Shown here in pieces: positions 17,815 to 26,605 of a DNA stretch of 47,794 bases. The DNA is taken from positions 1-47,794 of the forward strand of contig JAUWMR010000031.1 in the NCBI GenBank assembly GCA_030613055.1, in the 5' to 3' direction. Source of the DNA: Desulfobacteraceae bacterium. Its GTDB lineage: Bacteria; Desulfobacterota; DSM-4660; Desulfatiglandales; Desulfatiglandaceae. The notes beneath the pieces are model-generated. The model made no database searches. It was not told where the DNA came from and was given only the letters and a program-made list of their open reading frames with translations. A program made the translations under genes and the position numbers. Position 1 is the stretch's first letter. Each line of letters starts with the position of its first letter.

Positions 17815-18534
17815 TCAGGATTGATCTCCCTGGGCGACCAGGTCTCGTCCGACTCGTATAAAGTGCTCTTTTACCAGTGCCGCAGCCAAATCGGCCTGGC
17901 GGTTGGAAAACGCCTCGAGGATATTGTCATGTTCCTTTATTGAAATAACGGCGTGATCCGGTGCTACCTGAAATTTATCCTTTGGGTTTTGCATCCACAG
18001 GAAGCGGATCATTTTGCCGAGAAAAGTGAAATGGGATTCCCCGCAAAGAAGTAGATGCATTTTTTCGTTCAATTCCTTGAGGGTGTTCAAATCTCCTTTG
18101 GATACGTAAACCCTCATTTGATCATTCAGGCGGCGCGCCTCCGTGATTTCCGTATGGCTGATTTTCGGGACATAAAGACGCGCCGCCTCGCTCTGAAGGA
18201 GGGCGTGAACCAAATAGATCTCCCTTATCTGCTCAGGAGGGATATCTGAAACCCTCATACCCTGGTAGGGTACGCTGACGACGAGACCCGCGACTTCAAG
18301 TCTCCGGAGCGCTTCCCGAACGGGGGTGATGCTTTTATTCAGAGTGGTCGCCAGATCCTGCTGTTTGAGCCACTGCCCGGCGGGGAGATTTCCGGACCTG
18401 ATCATTTCCAGCAGTTCCCTCTCGGTCTCGTCGACCTTGGATTCAGCCGGTTTCCGGGCGTTGAGATTCATTTCGCGTTTCTGAAGTTCTGGTGCGGTAT
18501 TAGAGGTATCGTACGCTCTGGCTTTATTCATCAT
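17815..18534 (-). CDS. GntR-family regulator, FCD subfamily
   Basis: 239 residues: an N-terminal winged helix (residues about 35-100, with LATTLNKSITPVREALRRLEV) and an all-helical FCD ligand domain. The histidines in LNEKMHLLLC, VISIKEHDNILEAF and VKEHFIRVG fit the metal/ligand site of the family. FCD regulators usually sense organic acids and repress neighbouring catabolic genes. It lies between the cupin and the amidase, so it is the obvious local regulator of the transport/AOR island. Its likely operator is the AT-rich motif noted upstream of several units here. Confidence 0.9.
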   Translation of the reverse strand: MMNKARAYDTSNTAPELQKREMNLNARKPAESKVDETERELLEMIRSGNLPAGQWLKQQDLATTLNKSITPVREALRRLEVAGLVVSVPYQGMRVSDIPPEQIREIYLVHALLQSEAARLYVPKISHTEITEARRLNDQMRVYVSKGDLNTLKELNEKMHLLLCGESHFTFLGKMIRFLWMQNPKDKFQVAPDHAVISIKEHDNILEAFSNRQADLAAALVKEHFIRVGRDLVAQGDQS

Positions 18535-18621
18535 TTCTATCTGCTCTCCATTTCAGGGATTTCGGGGCATCGCCTAAAAAATCCCGGGTAACGGGTTAAA
18601 AAACATCTTAACCTCTCTCTG

Positions 18622-18969
18622 CTATTTCTTCGCATAATGACGAAACTCAAGGAAAACAGCTCCCTCCGGGTAAAAAAACGGCCCGTGCTCAAGACCGGCT
18701 GGAAAGACGGCATGCATGCCTGTCGCATTCTGATGACCGGTTCTCGGGTTAACGGCATATCCCTGAAGGACCCAAACGAACTCGTCGAAATCATGTTTCA
18801 GAGGGGTATCGCCCGTTTGGAAACCGGGGGCTATATTGAGTAGACGAACATAGGTTCCCTGTTTTTCATCACGGTACAGTATTTTTTCCTGGATGCCCGG
18901 CTTATCGAAACCTTCCACGTCTCTCCAAGGCAGTGTCTCATGGGCTTGATATTCGCTGTCTTTCGCCAT
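18622..18969 (-). CDS. Small cupin-domain protein
   Basis: 115 residues forming a single cupin barrel: the stretch GDTPLKHDFDEFVWVLQG fits motif 1, and MHAVFPAGLEHGPFF fits motif 2 with a histidine near its end. Only some of the usual metal ligands are visible (His in KHDFDE, His in LEHG). It could be an isomerase, a small metal-binding sensor or an enzyme accessory. First gene of the minus-strand cupin-GntR-amidase unit; AGGGAG precedes the ATG. A second, different cupin starts the opposite AOR operon (26606-26986). Confidence 0.75.
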   Translation of the reverse strand: MAKDSEYQAHETLPWRDVEGFDKPGIQEKILYRDEKQGTYVRLLNIAPGFQTGDTPLKHDFDEFVWVLQGYAVNPRTGHQNATGMHAVFPAGLEHGPFFYPEGAVFLEFRHYAKK

Positions 18970-18986
18970 TATATGATCTCCCTGTA

Positions 18987-18998
18987 AATTTATAATAT
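18987..18998. promoter_or_regulatory. AT-rich motif, site 2 (between cupin and ferredoxin genes)
   Basis: AATTTATAATAT, the reverse complement of ATATTATAAATT, differs by one base from the core at site 1. It lies 18 bases upstream of the cupin start. A looser relative, AATAATATAATATTAAT, sits at 19228-19244 just upstream of the ferredoxin gene. Confidence 0.35.
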
Positions 18999-19267
18999 TT
19001 TATTCGGAAGCCATTTTAAGAGGAAACGCCCTTACTTGTCAAGAAAAAGAGCATGGCCCATTATAAGAAAATATTTCCCCTATGATCATTTGGCGGTCAT
19101 GCGGTAATTTTAATGAAATTAGAGGTTGATACGGGGTTTTGATCCTGCGTCGTGTGTCCTTAAAAGCCCTCTGACATTTTTGTGGAGGTTTTCTGATACC
19201 CCTTGCATTCCGGCAAGCTTTACGTTAAATAATATAATATTAATGAAATACCATGAGGAGAAGAAGA

Positions 19268-19540
19268 ATGATTGAAGTTGAAAACGGGGATGCCTGCACT
19301 GGATGTTTGATATGCGAGATGGCATGTTCTTTTCACCATTCGCGCATGTTTTCCCGGAGCCAGTCCAGCATTCGGGTAAACAAGTCCCTCTCCAATCCCG
19401 AGGGGGGGGGGCAAATCAACATATCTTATGATACGGAAGCTGGAATTCCTGTATGTGACCTCTGCGAAGGGGAGGAATATCCCCTCTGCATTGGTTTGTG
19501 TCCCCAGAACGTATACAGGCTGAAAGGGAGAGAATCATGA
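19268..19540 (+). CDS. Ferredoxin-like 2[4Fe-4S] electron-transfer protein
   Basis: 90 residues from the ATG at 19268 (AGGAGAAGA ribosome binding site). Two cysteine clusters are visible: CTGCLICEMAC (C-x2-C-x2-C-x3-C, residues about 10-20) and CDLCEGEEYPLCIGLC (C-x2-C-x7-C-x3-C) near the C-terminus. Similar small proteins accompany AOR-family enzymes and carry electrons from the tungsten site to ferredoxin or a partner oxidoreductase. The stop overlaps the start of the AOR gene (ATGA), so the two are coupled. A run of ten G (near 19401-19410) lies in the coding region, but the frame stays intact. Confidence 0.88.
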   Translation: MIEVENGDACTGCLICEMACSFHHSRMFSRSQSSIRVNKSLSNPEGGGQINISYDTEAGIPVCDLCEGEEYPLCIGLCPQNVYRLKGRES

Positions 19541-21483
19541 TGGATGCAGGCTACGGGTATGCCGGAAAGATACTGCGTATAGATCTCACAAACGGGATAA
19601 TTCGCACGGAATCCACCCGGAGATATGTCCCCAGGTTCCTTGGGGGAAGGGGGATCAACCAATGGATTCTTCTGAAAGAGTTAGGCCCGTGGGTGACACC
19701 CTTTGAACCGGCAAACTTGATCTGCTTTGGAGCCGGAGCCCTCAGCGGAACGCTGGTCCCGGGGGCATCCAGACTCAATATTGATTCCAAAAATCCGTTT
19801 ACGGGTGGGATCGGATCCGGAAATGCGGGGGGATGGTTTGCCTCGGAACTGAAGTATGCAGGTTATGATAACCTGGTCCTCGGGGGAAGGGCAAGGGAGC
19901 CCGTATATTTATGGATAGAAAATGATCGGGTCGTCTTGAAATCGGCACGATCCCTGTGGGGAAAAACGGTCGCCGAAACCGAAGAACGTATAAAGGAGGT
20001 TTCGGGTCATGACGATGTTCAGGTTCTGTGCATCGGTCCTGCCGGAGAAAATATGGTCCGATCGGCCTGCGTCATTGTCTGCGGTTGCCGGGCCGTGGGA
20101 CGATGCGGGCTGGGTGCCGTCATGGGATCAAAGAATCTCAAGGCGATCGCGGTGAAGGGCACCGGTGGGATCGCGACCAGAAAACCGGATGATTTCATGT
20201 CATTGGTTAAAAAAACCACAAAAAGGCTTGGTGGATTACACGAGCACAATGCCAGGAAGGAATTCGGATCTCTTTTTGTATCACCCAAGTGGAATGACAT
20301 ATCCTCTTTGCCTTATAAAAATTACCAGGACGACTACATTCCCGAAGAGAGTTTTGCCAGGATATCCCATGAAGTATTTCATGACGCCTATGAAGTGTCT
20401 CAGCACGCGTGTACGGCTTGTCCGACTCACTGTGGTCATAGCTATCGTATTGACCACGGACCCTATGCCGGTACGTTGTGCCGGAAGGCCGAGGCGAATG
20501 CCGTTTGGAATTTCGGAGGAAGACTGGCGATAGAGGATGCGGGGGCAATTCTGAAAGCCCAGGAGGAATGCTGCCAGCTGGGTCTGGACATTGATAACAC
20601 CGCGAGCAGTATTGGATGGGCGATCGATTCCTTTCAGAACAAGATCCTCACTGAGAAAGATACTGACGGGTTGAATCTAAACTGGAGCGACCATGAAGTG
20701 ATACTGAAACTGATAAGGAAAATCGCCAATCGTGAAGGTCTGGGTAACATATTGGCCGAAGGCAGCATGAGGGCGTCACAGATGGTGGGTAGGGGGTCTG
20801 AAAAATACGCGTTTCATATGAAAGGTCAGGATCTTATTGAGGGAATACGCGCGGCCAAAGGTTGGGCTTTAGGCGTTGTTGTCTCTGCAAGGGGGGGGGC
20901 GCACACCAGGGGCGCAGCGGTAACGGAGGCCAGGAAATATTCGGAGGAGGACAGCCAGAAACTTTTCGGCGTCAAAACGGCAGGGGATGCACGCGCATAT
21001 GAAGGAAAACCGGAGGTGGTCACCCAGACGGAATATATCTGTTCTTTGTTGGATTCGCTTGGGGTCTGTTTTTTTTCCGGTACCTGGGGCGCCCCCCAGG
21101 GCGTAAACCCTGATGAACTGGCACGGTTCTATTCCTTTGCGACAGGCATTGAGATGACGGTTCCCGAATTGATGAAGACCGCTGAAAGAATCCACAATGT
21201 GGAAAAAATGTTCAATGTCTACCATGCGGGTTTTACGCGAGAAGATGACTACCCCCCGGAAAGGTTGATGGAAGAGCCCGTGAGGTCAGGTCCGCTGAAG
21301 GGAGAATTGTTGCAGAAAGAGCGCTGGGACGAGATGCTCGATGTGTATTACTCCCTTCACGGGTGGGACAAAGATACCGGTTGGCCTTCCAGGGAAACAC
21401 TGGAAAAACTGGATTTACCCGAATGTGTAGAGAAGCTTGACCAGGCGAACCGGACCCGCCGCGGAAAAATCTCAAAGCGTTAG
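19537..21483 (+). CDS. Aldehyde ferredoxin oxidoreductase family protein (tungstopterin enzyme) 1
   Basis: 648 residues from the ATG at 19537. AOR enzymes oxidise aldehydes to acids, or in some branches reduce acids or aromatic CoA esters, using a bis-pterin tungsten site and one [4Fe-4S] cluster. The N-terminal domain is typical (GYAGKILRIDLTNG, FLGGRGINQWILLKELG, NPFTGGIGSGNAGGWF). The cluster ligands are CTACPTHC (about residue 292) and a late Cys in SLGVCFF (about 510). The middle has SARGGAHTRGA, the usual site of pterin contacts. It is coupled to the ferredoxin gene. It differs clearly from the second AOR at 24656-26557, so the two are not a recent duplication. The substrate is unknown. 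Confidence 0.93.
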   Translation: MMDAGYGYAGKILRIDLTNGIIRTESTRRYVPRFLGGRGINQWILLKELGPWVTPFEPANLICFGAGALSGTLVPGASRLNIDSKNPFTGGIGSGNAGGWFASELKYAGYDNLVLGGRAREPVYLWIENDRVVLKSARSLWGKTVAETEERIKEVSGHDDVQVLCIGPAGENMVRSACVIVCGCRAVGRCGLGAVMGSKNLKAIAVKGTGGIATRKPDDFMSLVKKTTKRLGGLHEHNARKEFGSLFVSPKWNDISSLPYKNYQDDYIPEESFARISHEVFHDAYEVSQHACTACPTHCGHSYRIDHGPYAGTLCRKAEANAVWNFGGRLAIEDAGAILKAQEECCQLGLDIDNTASSIGWAIDSFQNKILTEKDTDGLNLNWSDHEVILKLIRKIANREGLGNILAEGSMRASQMVGRGSEKYAFHMKGQDLIEGIRAAKGWALGVVVSARGGAHTRGAAVTEARKYSEEDSQKLFGVKTAGDARAYEGKPEVVTQTEYICSLLDSLGVCFFSGTWGAPQGVNPDELARFYSFATGIEMTVPELMKTAERIHNVEKMFNVYHAGFTREDDYPPERLMEEPVRSGPLKGELLQKERWDEMLDVYYSLHGWDKDTGWPSRETLEKLDLPECVEKLDQANRTRRGKISKR

Positions 21484-21500
21484 GACAGGCCGTTTATATG

Positions 21501-21526
21501 AACAGGGACCTGGTAATGGCCCTGTT
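21501..21526 (+). terminator. Hairpin after AOR 1
   Basis: AACAGGG and CCCTGTT form a 7-bp stem just after the AOR stop. It has no T tract and probably acts together with the stronger hairpin that follows. Confidence 0.4.
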
Positions 21527-21532
21527 AAGTGT

Positions 21533-21566
21533 AAAGCCCCCCGGCTTTATTAGCCGGAGGGCTTTC
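21533..21566. terminator. Bidirectional terminator between AOR 1 and tctC
   Basis: AAAGCCC-CCCGGCT pairs with AGCCGG-AGGGCTTT around a TTATT loop. The flanking A and T tracts let it act in both directions, as suits two convergent genes. Confidence 0.75.
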
Positions 21567-21613
21567 TTGATTGCGTTGTCGGATGGAAACAGACCCCAAC
21601 GCGAAGCGTACGC

Positions 21614-22594
21614 CTACTGAACCTTTCCAATAAACTTAATAAGTGAGTCCAGGTTTTCTGCGTCCTTGTCCCAGAATTTCTGCAGGTCCTCAGCGTTTAA
21701 GTATACGGGGGGCGTCCTTATGTTTTTCATGGCACTTTTGAAGGCCTTGGTCTTGGCAGCCTTACCGTAGGCTTCCCTGATGACCTTGAGTGCTTCCGGC
21801 GGCGTTCCCTTGCGCGCGAACAATCCGGCCCATACGTAGAACTCGGCATCATATCCCAATTCCCTCAAAGTGGGTTTATCCGGATGCGCCGCGATCCTTT
21901 TGTCAGACCAGACGGCCAGCACACGTAACTTTCCAGCCTTAACCTGGCCCGCAACAACACTGGGCGGGATGGCTAAGGTGTCAACATGTCCCCCCAACAG
22001 GGCCATGGTGGCAGGATTTCCGCCCCGAAAGGGAACATGAGTCATCTTGATACCTGCGGACTTCATGAACATTTCCATGGCCACGTGAAGCGTGGAATAA
22101 AAGCCGGCAGAGCTGTATTTGATTTTACCCGGCCTTTTCTTGGCGTCGGCCACGAGGTCAGCCACACACTTGTAAGGGCTTGAGCTCTGCACCACCATGA
22201 TAGCGGGGTCCTTGCTCATCAGACCAATGGGTACGAATTGCTCACGTGTAAAGGTGGGGGGCCGGTTGAAGAGTTTGTCCACCGACGGCATATAAGAAAT
22301 AAAGGTAAGGGCAAGAAGGATGGTATAGCCATCCGGTTTTTTGCTGGCTACATATGCCGCTCCCACCGCACCGCCAGCCCCGGTTTTGTTAATCACCACT
22401 ACCGATTGCTTGAGGATTTTCTCAAGACTGGGGGCAATGGCTCGACAATGCAGATCAGCAGTCCCACCGGGCGAAAACGGGGCTACTATGGTTATGAGAC
22501 GTGACGGATACTTGTCCGCCGCCAAAGCCGGGCCTGACAGTAAAAGCCCAACTACACCAAAAAACATTAGGTATTTCAAGATTCTTCTGCTCAT
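21614..22594 (-). CDS. tctC: TctC-type periplasmic binding protein of the tripartite tricarboxylate transporter (Bug family)
   Basis: 326 residues from the ATG at 22594, which follows AAGGAGG; the frame is open 69 bases further but lacks a site. A signal peptide (residues about 4-25, ILKYLMFFGVVGLLLSGPAL, AADKYPSR) precedes the Bug-family fold. Its opening is typical: YPSRLITIVAPFSPGGTADL, then NKTGAGGAVGAAYVASKKPDGYT. It captures a carboxylate for TctBA, encoded on the other strand 5 kb away. Downstream of the aldolase and LOG-like genes, but with its own likely promoter region carrying the AT-rich motif. Confidence 0.93.
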   Translation of the reverse strand: MSRRILKYLMFFGVVGLLLSGPALAADKYPSRLITIVAPFSPGGTADLHCRAIAPSLEKILKQSVVVINKTGAGGAVGAAYVASKKPDGYTILLALTFISYMPSVDKLFNRPPTFTREQFVPIGLMSKDPAIMVVQSSSPYKCVADLVADAKKRPGKIKYSSAGFYSTLHVAMEMFMKSAGIKMTHVPFRGGNPATMALLGGHVDTLAIPPSVVAGQVKAGKLRVLAVWSDKRIAAHPDKPTLRELGYDAEFYVWAGLFARKGTPPEALKVIREAYGKAAKTKAFKSAMKNIRTPPVYLNAEDLQKFWDKDAENLDSLIKFIGKVQ

Positions 22595-22740
22595 CTTTGC
22601 TCCTCCTTGGTTTTGAATTAATTGGGTAATTCCCTCAATTTCCCCTTTCGCTTTCCGGATCATTTGTTCAGGAAAGTGACACCCGGAATTTTCAATCTGA
22701 AACTACCTGCACCGGGCGGTTCCAATATTTCGTAAAAATT

Positions 22741-22757
22741 ATTTTATAATATATGAT
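22741..22757. promoter_or_regulatory. AT-rich motif, site 4 (upstream of tctC)
   Basis: ATTTTATAATATATGAT, an exact 17-base inverted copy of 14606-14622 upstream of tctBA. The shared motif links the binding protein and permease genes to one regulator, most simply the local FCD-type GntR protein. Confidence 0.5.
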
Positions 22758-22826
22758 TTTATGATGTCAAGAGTTTTAGAGTTGTCCGTTTTCAAAAGCA
22801 AAACCAGGGATGCCTCCGGGGATTCT

Positions 22827-23303
22827 TCACATACCCCTTAGCATACGGGAAACCGTTTCAATGGCTTCTACGGGTTCCCGAACTCGAACGAGACCGGGGA
22901 TATCCCAGGGGGTCTTGATCCCCACCACCGGTTTTTTGAGTTTGAGCCCGAGAGCGATCTCCGACAGGGTCCCGTATTCACCGTCCACCGCGACGATGGC
23001 GTCCGCTGTGTGGGCGATGATGGAATTCCGGGCGTGCCGCATGTGGGTAACTACTGCAATCTCGATGTAAGGATTCGCGTCACCCCGGTCTCCGCCCGGT
23101 AAGATGCCCAGGGTTAACCCTCCGACCTCCCGGGCGCCCTTGGCCGCGGCCTCCATAACCCCTTTGAGCCCGCCGGTTACGACTATCCACCCTCTAAGGG
23201 CAGCTTCCCTGCCGACCGACACGGCCATATCATAAACATCCGGTGAGGCATTTCCTGCCCCGACGACCGCCAAATACATATGCTTTACCGATATGCTTTC
23301 CAA
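22827..23303 (-). CDS. LOG-like (TIGR00725-type) Rossmann-fold protein
   Basis: 158 residues of the SLOG superfamily: an N-terminal MYLAVVGAGNASPDVYDMA strand-loop, VVTGGLKGVMEAAAKGA, LGILPGGDRGDANPYIEIAV, and the VDGEYGTLSEIALGLKL region in place of the PGGxGTxxE motif of true LOG cytokinin phosphoribohydrolases. Related proteins bind nucleotides or hydrolyse nucleoside monophosphates; this short group has no settled function. A TTG at 23303 with GGGGAG upstream is the best start; an ATG at 23279 is the alternative. It lies 84 bases after the DapA-like aldolase on the same strand. Confidence 0.82.
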   Translation of the reverse strand: MESISVKHMYLAVVGAGNASPDVYDMAVSVGREAALRGWIVVTGGLKGVMEAAAKGAREVGGLTLGILPGGDRGDANPYIEIAVVTHMRHARNSIIAHTADAIVAVDGEYGTLSEIALGLKLKKPVVGIKTPWDIPGLVRVREPVEAIETVSRMLRGM

Positions 23304-23387
23304 TCTACAGTCTCCCCGGGAAGGTCTTATCCCGGCACCCGTTTACGCCGGTTAAGGGCGAATACCAGGACGGCCCGATGAATATGC

Positions 23388-24275
23388 CTAAAGTACATCC
23401 AGGGTTTTTAATACCGCTTCCACGTCCTTTAGTGCCGGGCCGGTCAGGGGTTGAAGGGGAGGAATAGGCGCACCCACTTCAAATCCCTGCAACTCGAGAC
23501 AGGCCTTAATGCAGGGTGCCAGGGCATATTTTTGAAAAACCCGGTTAATAGTCCAGAGGCGTTTTTGCAGGGTTATAGCTTCGTCCCACTGTCCCTTCTT
23601 GGCCAGTTCATAGAGCTCGACACTCTGACGCGGAATGACACAGGCGGGTCCCGCCATCCACCCCACTCCCCCTAACATCATGACGAACAGCGGTATATGG
23701 GCGGAGGCGCTGAAGACTTTTATTTTGTCGCCGAGATGATTCATGGTGAAGAGAAGGTTTCCGGTATTTGCCGAAGCATCCTTGAGATATTTTATATTCG
23801 GCACCTCAGCTATGGCCTCGATAACCTCCAATGAAAGATTGGTGCTGGAGAAACTCGGATTCGTATATATGACAACAGGACAGCTGACGGCCTCGGCTAT
23901 CCCTCGGAAGTAAGCTACAACCCCCTCCGGAGGTACGGGAAAGTAAGAATCCATGATAGCCAGAATTCCGTCCGCTCCGATGGCTTCCATCTCCCTTGCC
24001 TGTCTTGCGGCCTCCCTGATAGAAGTGTGGGAAACACCGGCGACAACGGGAACCCTTCCGGCTGCCGCTTCAAAGACCACCTCTACGATTCGTTGCCTTT
24101 GTGTCCACGTAAGGTACGCAAATTCCCCCGTACTCCCCAGAGGAGTTAATCCGTGGACCCCACTTTTGATCAAATGATCAACCAGGGATGAAAGGACCTT
24201 TTCTTTCACCTTCCCCTGTTCGTCAACCGGGGATACGAGATATGGAAAAACGCCTGAAAATTCTTTATTACTCAT
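23388..24275 (-). CDS. DapA-family class I aldolase (not a true dihydrodipicolinate synthase)
   Basis: 295-residue TIM-barrel enzyme of the DHDPS/N-acetylneuraminate-lyase family. The pyruvate-binding motif LGSTGEFAYLT, the catalytic Tyr in VVIYTNPSF and the Schiff-base Lys in IKYLKDASAN are present. The YNVPxR segment that holds the substrate arginine of DHDPS reads YTNPSF, so the natural substrate is probably a 2-oxo acid other than the lysine-pathway one. Expected chemistry is reversible cleavage to pyruvate plus an aldehyde. Placement with two AOR enzymes suggests that aldehyde may be their substrate (inference). The start has AAAGG upstream. Confidence 0.88.
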   Translation of the reverse strand: MSNKEFSGVFPYLVSPVDEQGKVKEKVLSSLVDHLIKSGVHGLTPLGSTGEFAYLTWTQRQRIVEVVFEAAAGRVPVVAGVSHTSIREAARQAREMEAIGADGILAIMDSYFPVPPEGVVAYFRGIAEAVSCPVVIYTNPSFSSTNLSLEVIEAIAEVPNIKYLKDASANTGNLLFTMNHLGDKIKVFSASAHIPLFVMMLGGVGWMAGPACVIPRQSVELYELAKKGQWDEAITLQKRLWTINRVFQKYALAPCIKACLELQGFEVGAPIPPLQPLTGPALKDVEAVLKTLDVL

Positions 24276-24293
24276 TTTATACCTTTCTACCTG

Positions 24294-24351
24294 TTTATTT
24301 CGATTTTAAAACCATGTCCTCCCCCGCATAGTGGGATCTTCGATGGGCGTG
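24294..24351. repeat. Palindromic interspersed repeat, partial copy
   Basis: Matches 3378-3435 at 55 of 58 positions but lacks the right hairpin arm found there. It sits between the aldolase and MoaD-like genes. Confidence 0.8.
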
Positions 24352-24360
24352 GATTCTTTA

Positions 24361-24636
24361 TTATCCACCGCCAACCAAACCGAATATTTCCACCTCGTCT
24401 CCGGGCCGAACCGGTGTATCAAGTTTGCAAGTCAGGGAGTTGTTAACGAAAATCATGCTGATTTCAGACATCGGAATCCTGAATCTTTGAATCAGACCGT
24501 GAACCGTCTCCGAAGGGCCTACCGGTACCGGGAAAGGACGGATTTTTTCCCCTGCGTACCGCGCCAGATTGCTATACAGACGGAGGGAAAGCTTTCCAGG
24601 CGGTTTTTTATTGCCTTTGCCGACCAGGGCCTGCAA
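24361..24636 (-). CDS. MoaD/ThiS-like ubiquitin-fold protein with C-terminal Gly-Gly
   Basis: About 91 residues: a beta-grasp protein with LSLRLYSNLARYAGE at the start of the domain, FVNNSLTCKLDTPVRPGDEV, and the ending EIFGLVGGG. The terminal glycines are what MoaD and ThiS use for adenylation and thiocarboxylate sulfur transfer. It follows the AOR gene with about 20 bases between stop and the chosen start (a TTG at 24636; the exact start is uncertain, because upstream codons overlap the AOR gene). MoaD-like proteins next to AOR genes are known and are thought to serve molybdopterin or tungstopterin assembly for that enzyme. Confidence 0.8.
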   Translation of the reverse strand: MQALVGKGNKKPPGKLSLRLYSNLARYAGEKIRPFPVPVGPSETVHGLIQRFRIPMSEISMIFVNNSLTCKLDTPVRPGDEVEIFGLVGGG

Positions 24637-24655
24637 CCCTGCCGATCCGCTCCAA

Positions 24656-26557
24656 TCATTTAATATGGTCCCAGATCCAGTCAATGTCCAGTTCAACAAG
24701 CTTTGCGTAAGTGGGGCATGCCTTTTCAGGATCCCAGTTCATTATGCCGTAATACAGCCCCAGCGCCTCTTCGAATGTCTTTCGATCGATGTGGTAACCC
24801 TTCATAGCCCCCTCTCCCTCGAGCGGTTGAAAGAAGCGATCCGGAAGTGTGTCATCCTTTCGGGTGAAGCCTTCCCGCACATTAAATGCCCGGGCCATAT
24901 TGATTGAACGTTCCCCGACCTTCATCAGTTCCCATAGGCTGGTTTCCCATCCGGTGATGCCTTTTACCAGATCAACCAGCTCCGCCGTGGTAGTGATAGA
25001 ACGGGGAACAAACGCGAAATTGCAGATGCTGGCACAGTTATAGAAACCCCAGAGACAGGACATATAAACAAATAGCCGTATCTTTTTCGGTCCCATGTCA
25101 AGAACGTCTAAGGGTTCCAGGAGGCCGAGAGGGGCAACGGAGACAAACCCGGGATGATCCGATTTTTCGTACAGGATATCGAAGCCGGAGACCAGATGAT
25201 CGGCCCCTTTTTCCACCACGGCGTACCCGAAACCAACTGCGGCTTTTCCCCTGGCGTCGTGAAGCGGTACTTCCTGGCCTTTGACCTGGACCGCAAGTTT
25301 TTCGGCTTCAGGACCGAGTTCACGCGCCATGTCCCGGACGCCTTTTGCAAGCTTTTTCCCTAATCCACGCCCGTAGGCCGTGTCTTCAATGAGCTGGAGC
25401 ATAAGCTCCGCGTTGCCGAACCTGAGATCCAAACCGTTGACCCAATCCTCCGGTAAAAGTCCTTGTTCGTGACAGTCCATCAGAAAGGCAATGCTGCCGC
25501 CCATGGAGATAGTATCCAGTCCGAGCTTGTTGCAAAGTTCATTTCCCTTAACAACCGCGTTCAGATCATCGATGCCGCAGTTGGAACCTAACCCTACCAG
25601 GGTTTCATATTCTGGCCGACCATAGCGAGGTTCCACCGTAAATCTGTTGTCCTCCACCCCCACTCGAGCCCTGCATTGTATTGAGCAGGCGTAGCACCCT
25701 TCACGTCTTTCGAGAAGGGTCTCCATCATTCGCTCACCGGATATGTTTTCGGCCCCTTCAAAGGTCCCTTCGCGAAAGTTTTTTGAGGGAAGGGCCCCGG
25801 CATGGTTGAAATGAAGAACCGCGGCCGGTGTCCCCAGCAGGTGGAGGCCGTAGCTCAAGGGGTTATCCTTCCGATCTCTGGCGACCCTTTTGGCAACACT
25901 GCCCACGAGTTTTTGGTCTTTTGTCTTTATCTTGTGTGTTCCCCGGCAGACAATGGCCTTCAGGTTTTTTGAACCCATGACGGTGCCCATACCGTTTCGT
26001 CCCGACATATGGCTCAGGTCGTTCGCAATGATGGAGTAAGGAACCAGGTTTTCGGCAGCCGGACCTATCAGAACCGTACGTATTTTGCGATCTCCGATCT
26101 CTCGCATCAGGACGTCTTGTGCCTCTCCGGTGGGCATTCCCCAGATAGAGGAGGCATCCCTGATTTCCACATCCCCATCGTGAATCCACAGATACACCGG
26201 GTTTTCAGATTTTCCCTTGATGACCATGGCGTCAAAGCCGGCAAACTTCAGTTCAGGGCCCCAGAACCCACCTGCTTCGGATTCGCCGAACCCGCCTGTC
26301 AACGGCGATTTGGCGCCTACTGAGAAACGGCAAAGACCGTGTGACGGCGCCCCTCCGATAGCGCTGGATGCAAATACAAGGACATTTCCAGGACCCAGGG
26401 GGTCTTCATGGGGCTTCATTTCCCTGAGGAGATAGTAGGCCAGGAAGGCGCGTCCGCCGAAATAGCGCCGGTAAAACATTTCGTCTGGTTCTTCTATGGT
26501 TATGTCTGATGTTGTCAAGTTGATATGTAAAATTTTCCCTGCGTATCCAAACGGCAT
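24656..26557 (-). CDS. Aldehyde ferredoxin oxidoreductase family protein 2
   Basis: 633 residues, with the AOR N-terminus (GYAGKILHINLTTSDI, FGGRAFLAYYLLREM, SPLTGGFGESEAGGF), the cluster ligands CYACSIQC (about residue 287) and a cysteine-rich late segment VYMSCLWGFYNC for the fourth ligand. The ATG at 26557 follows AAGGAG. It is preceded by a cupin gene and followed by the MoaD-like gene. Unlike AOR 1 it has no adjacent ferredoxin gene; it may share the one at 19268 or use a general ferredoxin. Confidence 0.93.
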   Translation of the reverse strand: MPFGYAGKILHINLTTSDITIEEPDEMFYRRYFGGRAFLAYYLLREMKPHEDPLGPGNVLVFASSAIGGAPSHGLCRFSVGAKSPLTGGFGESEAGGFWGPELKFAGFDAMVIKGKSENPVYLWIHDGDVEIRDASSIWGMPTGEAQDVLMREIGDRKIRTVLIGPAAENLVPYSIIANDLSHMSGRNGMGTVMGSKNLKAIVCRGTHKIKTKDQKLVGSVAKRVARDRKDNPLSYGLHLLGTPAAVLHFNHAGALPSKNFREGTFEGAENISGERMMETLLERREGCYACSIQCRARVGVEDNRFTVEPRYGRPEYETLVGLGSNCGIDDLNAVVKGNELCNKLGLDTISMGGSIAFLMDCHEQGLLPEDWVNGLDLRFGNAELMLQLIEDTAYGRGLGKKLAKGVRDMARELGPEAEKLAVQVKGQEVPLHDARGKAAVGFGYAVVEKGADHLVSGFDILYEKSDHPGFVSVAPLGLLEPLDVLDMGPKKIRLFVYMSCLWGFYNCASICNFAFVPRSITTTAELVDLVKGITGWETSLWELMKVGERSINMARAFNVREGFTRKDDTLPDRFFQPLEGEGAMKGYHIDRKTFEEALGLYYGIMNWDPEKACPTYAKLVELDIDWIWDHIK

Positions 26558-26605
26558 GATTACGACTCCTTCTCACAAAATTTTATTTACCTCTCCTGCA
26601 AGCCC

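Noticed and set aside
23388-24275. Assigning the aldolase as dapA of lysine synthesis
   Set aside because: The segment that carries the DHDPS arginine (YNVPxR) reads YTNPSF, and the neighbours are catabolic, not lysine biosynthetic.
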